A model generated the notes under the pieces. The model saw only the letters and a program-made list of their open reading frames with translations, was not told where the DNA came from and did not search any database. A program made the translations under genes and the position numbers. From contig NC_089735.1 of the NCBI RefSeq assembly GCF_035083965.1, positions 11,716,501 through 11,780,500 on the forward strand: a DNA stretch of 64,000 nt, in the 5' to 3' direction. Shown here piece after piece: positions 57,101 through 64,000 of this stretch (the first letter of the stretch is position 1; the number at the start of each line of letters is the position of its first letter). The DNA is from Branchiostoma lanceolatum (taxonomy: Eukaryota > Chordata > Leptocardii > Amphioxiformes > Branchiostomatidae).

Positions 57101-60042
57101 GCAAGGCTTTGCTCTGAAATGGTTCTTTCTCCCCAGTGTAGGCAACATTGCATGATTCTCCTTTATTTCTGGTCGGATGCAATTTTAGGTTTAACATTTG
57201 TTAACATGAATTTTGATTCATTATCTCATTATACGACATGTCTTTTCTCAAGCCGATGATATTTCATGAGTTAGAATTGTATCGTTATCTACCAATTGAG
57301 CACACCTCACAAAACCTACAAAATTTAAGTCAGAAAGAATTTTACAAGAGGAAAGATTTTCTTGTGTGCTCTGGTAGTCTATATCTCCACTTTCTACATT
57401 GGATCATTTCAGAAAGAAAAAAGAATTGTGTTCTGGAACACACAAAATTTACCATGGAAATGCCATGGCAACGGAATCTGTCAGTGAGTGACAGCCCAGC
57501 CTTTCATTCAGTCATTCTTTTGTAACCACGGAAAAATTATCCCTGTCATTTCCTTTGTGATCCAATTATGCAATTTGAAGGCTCTGCGTGCACGGTACAA
57601 TGCTTCTTCAACAACTTGTTTCTATAGTTTTGTGAGCTAGAATTCCGAATGCGAGGTGCTTTTCTTCGAAGGGATATTTCACTCTGACAACTTCTTTGAT
57701 GACCACTGGTGTGTAGCAAAACGGAAGACCCAGCCACGGTTTAAGAATTTTGTATGGCGAGCATCAGATCTTAGCAGAGGGATGTCTCCATGGTGACACA
57801 CTACATCGTTTGGGAATGACGTCTTCAGTCGTTACGTGTGTTTGGCGCTGATTGGGATCTTTATTTAGACATGGGTGGAAACGTGCGGGCTAAATTTTCA
57901 ATAGTGAGCTAATTTGTGCCGACGTGAAGCACCTATAAGTGTCATACTTCTGTCTTAGTTTATGTACCAGACGTCTACAGGTGTGTCGGGCGTGTTTGCT
58001 CTCACCAAGTGGGGTCTTTCTCACCGGCACGGGAGGGTAAATACGGGTGAAATTGAGAGGGTTCGCCCGTCTAAACATCAGACTCCGTGCGCATAATTGG
58101 TGACGATAGGTCGTGACTAGTGGGCCGTTCGGCTAGATTTAGCAGGTCACAGTGAAAACAGGTGCTTTTCAGGCACCTGATGCGTTGGTAGAACCATGAC
58201 GATCTGCATGCATGCAGATTTTTTCTCTCGCATGAAGTAGATGCAAGGAATGTTGATGAAGTTATTTTGTACACAAGTTCCGAAATATGAGTATGACACA
58301 TTGAATGCTATTGTAAGTGTGGAAGAGAATATAGTTTAGGCTAAGGCTTGTTTTCTTCCGTAAATAGCAATGCCTCGAACGCGTTGCCAAGAGCAGCCGG
58401 TTCCAAACGAAACGCCCCTTCTCAGCGGACCGTGGACTAACTCCTTTAACGAGGGCACACGCACTAAAGTAACTGTTATCATTCCAGACTTCCCTTTAAA
58501 GGCAAGTTTGTTATACTCCAGGGGGGTAAAAATTGCAGTTCACGGCCGTGTGCATCTCAAAAGACCACAAGTGAGCGGGCCGTTGTAATGTTCGTTTGGC
58601 CAGGGATTGAACTGTTTGGTGAACACACAATGAAACTGTAGCTAGGATCATTCCGGAACACCTATAGGCTAGTTGTGACGTGCGCTCTGACGTGATTAAA
58701 GATAATGGTACTTTTATGGGCGCAATCGTTGTCAAAATTTAAGGACAAAATACACACACCCGTGCTATGTTGCTGACTTAAATGATGCGGTAATGCAACT
58801 AAGTCAAACTTCAGGGGTTATACTCTCTGAGCCTTAACGTTTGTGAATGTGAATAAAGTCCAAACTTGCCCATACTAGATCGTGTAAAAATGGTGTAGAC
58901 AAGTCCTTGTAAACGATTTCAATCTTTCACGACAATGACGCGCACAGGTAGGTACAGTTCATGCAGGGCACGCCCAAAATTTGCGATGTCTCCAGAGCTT
59001 TATAAATATGAACACCCGCCGTGCTCACAGGGTCAGATAATTGGACGCTTATCAAAGTTGATGGGTCAGATTTTGGAGACTGCGTCATTTTAAGCCCTAT
59101 TACGCCTACTTCGGTGGTTGGACTCGAGAGCTAGATCATCGAGCGTTGCTAGGCATAGGAAAAGCTGTGCTCGGCGGGCCATCTTTAAAAACGATAACCA
59201 AGACCAGTCAAATGTTAGATAAAGGATCTGGTAATACAATTAATTACTTGTGTCAGGGCACCAATCAGTGGCGACATTATTGCGTGTGGATTGATTGTTC
59301 TGAAGTGTTCTTTATCATTGGCCTGTGTGCCGCTTCTAGAATCATGGATAGAAATTAAGAGTTTGTCTTTCCCTATAGTATAATCGCTAGTTGTGCAAGA
59401 GCCTAGTCCCTTGAACCCCTTCTTACTAATCTAAGGGCGGATAGATAGTAAAATAGACGTGTAATAGACGGTTAAACGGCCAGGAAGTCACAGCACAAGA
59501 ACCAATGACCAGCTGGTCCTTCTACGGGTCGAGCCAGCTGTGAATAGCTATTTACCGTATTCAGGCAACTTGTAAAATCTATCAGTCGAAAGAGTTTTTT
59601 AGTAGAGAGTAGTAAGAACTTGGGGGAGGATTGTTATTTAAAGTAGTAAATGTCCGGCCGCGAAACAAGGCGTACCCATCGGGGGCTGACACGTCATGTA
59701 CATGAAACGAATATACCTGACTACCACTCGTCTGCTATACTCACCTTTATGACTCTAACGTGAATGATATTTAGGGTTACAAGTCCTACTCTATCAAACA
59801 GTTACTTGAGTTAGATTTTATATATCTTATTTGAGCGTTTATGGCACGTGAACTAATGCCTAACTTCACGAGTTGAAGTGGACCGCGGTGATTTCCACCT
59901 GCCGGGGCCGGGCCCACCGTGAGGCAGGTGCGGGCCGACTCACCTCCTTCTGCGCCAGCCGCTGCAGCGCCAGTTGCTTCCGGTCGAGCACCTGCTGCCT
60001 CCGCAACGCTTCCAGGTGATACGCACCGCAGGTCGTCGACAT
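48132..60042 (-). CDS. Uncharacterised coiled-coil protein, 345 aa, seven coding exons
   Basis: I do not recognise the family. Coding exons on the minus strand: 60042-59944, 55617-55528, 53986-53603, 52940-52869, 51630-51485, 48969-48847 and 48255-48132, total 1038 nt. The chain is convincing because every junction is GT-AG and the split codons (CG|T, AA|C) restore a continuous frame. The protein starts MSTTCGAYHLEALRRQQVLD with a basic helix. Then follow a short FGMSWDNPFHPDLRP segment, a 128-residue Gly/Pro/Ser/Met-rich disordered region, an Ala/Glu/Arg/Gln-rich coiled coil (about 216-262, EEQARSAEQAARLERQRRER) and a conserved-looking tail GGVHPAVIHDLKKKEKYLRD with end MGHWSDYVD. No signal peptide or membrane segment. 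It could be a ciliary or centrosomal protein, but that is only a guess from composition. The first 3' splice (CCATAG) is the weakest. Confidence 0.75.
49128..49300. repeat. Imperfect inverted repeat in the last-but-one region of the coiled-coil gene
   Basis: gtttcagacggcatccactg and ttgtcagtgactga on the left are mirrored by gtcactgatgaaaaatagtg and gatgctacctgaaac on the right. It lies in the intron between exons 5 and 6. Confidence 0.5.
50227..51317 (-). mobile_element. 1.09-kb TA-flanked inverted-repeat element, copy 2
   Basis: Reverse-oriented, near-identical copy of 20137-21230, with termini taacgttgggtaacctaaat and ttacccaacgtta and a few scattered differences. In the intron between coding exons 5 (51485-51630) and 6 (48847-48969), ending 168 bp from exon 5. 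Confidence 0.85.
53250..53602. repeat. Tandem repeat of about 120 bp abutting an exon boundary
   Basis: Units beginning ttttggtgct start at 53288, 53415 and 53534 (spacing 127 and 119), with a partial decayed copy to their left. The third unit runs into the end of coding exon 3 (donor at 53602). On the minus strand the donor GTTAGT there corresponds to GTTACT in the other copies. Confidence 0.8.
55268..55394. repeat. Imperfect hairpin in the coiled-coil gene intron 2 to 1 region
   Basis: aaccaatcagata and gctgccagccaatcacgtc on the left are mirrored by gtgattggctggtagcaaca and ataatctgattgattg on the right. It lies in intron 2, between coding exon 2 (55528-55617) and exon 3. A small MITE-like foldback. 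Confidence 0.55.
55618..59943 (-). other. Coiled-coil gene intron 1
   Basis: A 4.3-kb intron. No exon, SINE or clear element was recognised. A short stretch at 56690-56725 repeats tggag(c/t)acacctga. Confidence 0.55.
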
Positions 60043-60300
60043 GTCGTCCGCCTAAACTTTCCTGCACACACGCCGAGCCGGAGTAACGTGCGGGATCCCT
60101 GTCGTACCGCGAGCTGAAGTGACGAGAAAATTCCGATGGTAGGCGGCCAGGTGAGCCTCTGTTTGCATTGCCGTGAATAGACCCACCTCTCAGCTTCCCC
60201 CCGTCGCCATAGCAACGGGCTCGCAGGGCGCATGCGCCGTGGGTGTGAATAAAAGGACGTGCCCATTCTGGTTTTGTGTTGGCGGGGGATCAATTACCCC
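60043..60300 (-). promoter_or_regulatory. 5' UTR and promoter region of the coiled-coil gene
   Basis: Locally GC- and CpG-rich compared with its AT-rich surroundings, directly upstream of the start codon at 60042-60040. A CpG-rich promoter is inferred; no TATA box seen. Confidence 0.45.
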
Positions 60301-60990
60301 TGAAAGGGGGACTTAGCCTGTCTTATTGAAAACAAATAACGCGACGTTATAACAATACGCCAGTCTGGCTGTCGCAAAACTACCTAGCTACATGTAAATA
60401 CTTTTCCTGTGATATTTGCCTCAGCGGTGACCTCTGTGAGCTTTTTATGATAACGTCTGTAATGTAGGCGTGCTCTGCATTTCAAAAATATAAACTTTAC
60501 CAGTTAGAGATTTCGCTTGCCTTTGCGATTCATGCATGCGAAATACTTATAATTAGCAAACTTAATCAAAATTCTGAAAACGAACCCAGATTGCACTAGT
60601 GAACTGCAACAATACACAAATAATTCGTGGAAGACAAATGCATGTAGGTGCTCAGCACCTTAATAGTTGGGATTTTAAAGACCCCAGTAAAACTATATAA
60701 ATGCTGGATAATGTAAACTATAGGCTTTTAGTTGTGCTGCTCTTTGTTCACAATGCACATCTCTGCATCTGTTTACACGAGTATGCAAACTTTGGCGAAA
60801 ATGTGGAGTGCGTTTTGTTTTATTCTAAAGTTTTGCAATTGTGTAACACAAACACGCGTGGCCAAATCAAGTACTAGTACCCTGCACTCACACTGATGAA
60901 CATTTTATAAGTGGCCAACGCAACGTTAATCATCTGTATCTGTATAGCCGGTATTAGCCACCATTCAGTTTTTGACGTCTTTTACGGCGT

Positions 60991-61051
60991 TTTTGTCAGG
61001 TTTTCTTTTTGTCTGCTAGGCAGTGCTAGCCAAAAAGAAAGCCTGACAAAA
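60991..61051. repeat. Short hairpin, 21-bp stem with one mismatch
   Basis: The left arm ttttgtcaggttttcttttt(g) pairs with (c)aaaaagaaagcctgacaaaa, with a loop of 19 nt. Isolated in otherwise featureless sequence. Confidence 0.7.
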
Positions 61052-62593
61052 TAGAGGCCCACAAGACTACTAAAAGACGTGAAAAAAACAAGTCGGGACC
61101 TCCTGACATCTACTTGGAGAGTACTTCTTATGCGCGTGGTGCGGCAGCAATCAGTGAGACTTTCAGTTGGAGTACTATTATCAAACAAAGCTGGAGCTGG
61201 CGCTATAGTATTAGCCAATTTCAATGGCGTGTGCAGGACGTACGTAGGTCAAGTGCAGAGAACGGATCCTATGTCACACAGCACAAAGAACTTGTTATGG
61301 AGACCGTAATGCAAACTGTATAAACAAAAGTTTGCCTGGCGACGATGCAATAGGCGTAAGCGCCATGTAAACTATATATGGTCTATTCGAACTCACAAGG
61401 CGACATCGCTCCAGATAGTTTACTTTTATGATGAAAATGGGCAATGCAAATTGAAAATAGATAAATTTCAAGAATGTTTAATCTCATTGATAAAACGAAA
61501 AATGCTGATATATGATAACACAGAATTTGCCCGTCCTATTCTTACTTGCTCGGCAGGAGCGTGGTTCACATTTGTTGAGCGAACTGGTAACGTTACGTGG
61601 CGTGTGGTAGCTTATTGATAAATTTTCGTGTCTGTTGAATTACTTGAATACCAGTACCGCTGAAATCGACCAAAAAGATGCAACCATATAACACTTCAAG
61701 AAGTAAACATATCGGTGTATTCAAGTCCATTTCTGTTGAATGGGTACTGTATGGATCGGAGAGCGATTGATGCTCTAGCGCCATCTGGCGTTCACCTTGA
61801 ATCTCGCAGTCACGGGCACGACCTCAGATATGACCCGGTTCCAGAGCACATGTGAATCTCTGACAGAACTTCATGATGTACGATCTCTATACATCCATGC
61901 GGTGGCAATACCTTACCGGGTACTTTGGTCTGCAGAGGCAGGAGAATAAAACAAAGTACCGGTTAACTGATAGCGCGCCACCTTACTAAGTTAACAAACA
62001 TCAAGCCTTTTCAAGGCTAGCATGTCCAAGAAAGAAAATCTAGATATGAGGGACATGGAGGGTAGAATCCGATGCTCTGCTGTAAATCGTGTATATGTCG
62101 CTAGAAGGCCTCTTCAGTCACGAGGACACTTCAATCCACTAGTAGTACACCATGACAAGTACATCATCATCTGAGGGGCACTTAGATATGAGGATGGTTT
62201 GATAAAAGGGCCTTTATAGCAGAGAAGTCTGTTCTGTTTATTTCTATGCTTCTAGTCTGTCTTGTTTAGCCAGGTTGGCTCAACTCAGTGACAATGCGCG
62301 CGCTGATCTTTTATAGTTTACAGTGAGGCCCTGAAAACCTACCCTTCGTTGAACAAGAGAGCGAGAAATATTTCAGGGCGAACCCACATTCAGATCCTTT
62401 TTCAGAAGGCAAACAGTTAAAATACAATGCTGCAAAAGAGTAAGTTTGAAATCGATAGTGATACTAGGAAAGAGTATCAAATGCTGCAACAGGTGCACTG
62501 AACACTAAGAATGCGGTCGGATCCTTACATGTATACAGTATTTTAAAAACTTGAGAGGAGAGCTATCTTCCACAGTCTTGAGCTCAAGTAGCT

Positions 62594-62770
62594 TAGCCTC
62601 TACTAGGCTAGGTTCCGCTAGAAAAATAGTTGAAATTTACCGCTGAAATAAATCTGAAATGCTAGTCCCGGGTCGCACTTGAACTGTAACTCCTCTGGGG
62701 GCAACTTATCTGTCTATCTGGCCAATTTCTCCGATTTTTTCCAGCAACCCGTGGAGCCTGGTAGAGGCTA
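62594..62770. mobile_element. Foldback element related to 34115-34394
   Basis: Starts tagcctctactaggctagg and ends gagcctggtagaggcta. The interior has atctggccaatttctccgat, like the Mutator-like copy. No target duplication is visible. Confidence 0.6.
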
Positions 62771-64000
62771 ACCTTGACCCGGCCCCGGTACAGTACGTAC
62801 TGACCATGAGTGGCCAGTATACAATGGCCTTCGCCGGATCCGGCCCATGGCCACCCGATGACAACATGCCGCTATATATCAACTTGAGTTGGCGTCTATC
62901 CAACAAAGAGCCTTATTATGCAGTCAGCACCTCCTATAGTGATTGTACGTTAGGCCATGTTGATTTGATTATATGGATGACATCCACGCGCGCATCAATT
63001 TTCGTCCGTTAGAAAAAAAGTTTTCGGCTATACTGTAAATCGTAAAGAACAAAATTAGAAAATACATGCTGTAAATTGCAACGAAATATTTCAGAAAACG
63101 GATACTAATGTCGTAGAATGACAAAATCAATTCCAAAGTCAAAGAAGGAGATGTGAAAGAACAAAAATGAAGAACCATTATCCGATATAACTATACTCTG
63201 TGTGTTAACGTTATGTTTTGTTCCTGACCACACAGATTTCATAGTGAAGGCAACTTTTTTTTTGCAAACTTTTTTTTTATTCGCACGCTCGCATCAGTTT
63301 TGGGGTTCCCAGAGGATGTCATCCGTATAATAAAATCAACATGGCCTTATAGAAACAAGAAGTGACTCAGTATACTGTATACCGATGATCACCGATGACT
63401 ACATTGTTTTGTGTTCGCAAGGTGTGTCACAGTGACCCCTGAACGTTTTAGGTTCTTTCTTATAAGTCATGTTCATTGTGCCAACACCTATTTTGCTTTG
63501 TTAACGTCATGAAATGGTTAATGGAAGACATAGGTTTGCCCGCGGCAACTCTGCACCGGAAGGCGCTTGCCACTCCCGAACTGTTGCGCGCGAAAAGTTG
63601 TAACGTGCAAACACATTTTCGCGGGAAATTCGTGACGTCAGGATCACATCCGGTAAATTTCTGTTTGCCGGGGTTTCCCAAGTGGTTTAACAGGGGTGGG
63701 TTGCGCGCACCGCCCAAATTTGTATTTCTCTGTGAACACACTCGAATTGACCAATGACAGCTTAGATTGATTCATAAGCGACCAATCATGAGAAAGAAAT
63801 AATTATTTTTCCGCCACGATTGACCAATCAGGGGGTTAGCTATGGGAGAGCTGCAGGGTTAACGCAGAAATTGACAGCATTGCGCACGGTGCATGTGCGG
63901 CGCAATCTGTACTCTCGGAGAACATCACGTTTCCGTAACGATTTTAACACCAGAACCTTGAATTTCCTCCATGAAATTTTAGGATTTTAGACTAGAGCTC

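Larger units (their letters stand above)
60301..64000. other. Right-hand intergenic region, no gene supported
   Basis: Only short unrelated open frames. It contains a hairpin at 60991-61051, a foldback element at 62594-62770 and, at the far right (about 63540-63960), a CpG-richer stretch that could be the edge of a further gene's promoter. Confidence 0.5.

Noticed and set aside
59940..60293. 117-codon minus-strand frame overlapping the coiled-coil gene start
   Set aside because: It is in a different frame from the exon whose donor and downstream phases fit; open only because the region is GC-rich.
62706..63012. Overlapping small frames on both strands
   Set aside because: No homology recognised, no splice signals, next to a foldback element.

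Overview
This is an animal nuclear genome window with intron-rich genes, GT-AG splice sites, long introns packed with short inverted-repeat transposons, and tRNA-derived SINEs. The proteins are very close to vertebrate ones. Together with the SINE and LINE tail types, this points to a cephalochordate (amphioxus, Branchiostoma). The genus is inference; 'invertebrate deuterostome' is safer.

Layout. (1) About 355-1319, minus strand: first two coding exons of the glycogen branching enzyme GBE1; the gene runs off the left edge. (2) 4653-25213, plus strand: a complete PIWI-clade Argonaute, best matched to PIWIL2. It has 22 coding exons that join in phase to 958 codons, with an arginine-glycine N-terminus, PAZ, MID and PIWI domains and an intact D-E-D-H slicer tetrad. 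Its 3' UTR appears to run to about 27.18 kb. (3) 27.23-38.09 kb, minus strand: MOB1, five coding exons, 224 aa, with a long 3' UTR; it converges tail-to-tail on the Piwi gene. (4) 38961-45030, plus strand: RP9 (PIM1-associated zinc-knuckle splicing protein), four coding exons, 261 aa, head-to-head with MOB1. (5) 47.1-60.04 kb, minus strand: an unrecognised 345-aa coiled-coil protein, seven coding exons with consistent phases. (6) 60.1-64 kb: no gene that I can support.

All exon chains were built by hand from splice sites and reading frame and from remembered family sequence; no alignment was run. The four named genes act in unrelated processes (glycogen synthesis, germline transposon silencing, Hippo signalling, pre-mRNA splicing). 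There is no operon. Head-to-head pairs (GBE1/Piwi, MOB1/RP9) and a tail-to-tail pair (Piwi/MOB1) are the main arrangement.

The most interesting signals lie inside the Piwi gene. The end of its PAZ exon is present three times, and the second copy is in frame with both splice dinucleotides. The 3' splice site of exon 9 is duplicated just upstream. Intron 9 holds an array of perfect 51-bp hairpins. A 38-bp tandem repeat starts right after the stop codon. Elsewhere there are several transposons whose target duplications can be read directly: TTAA, TA, TAA, a 5-bp and a 9-bp type. There are also nested insertions and a hammerhead-like motif inside a foldback repeat.
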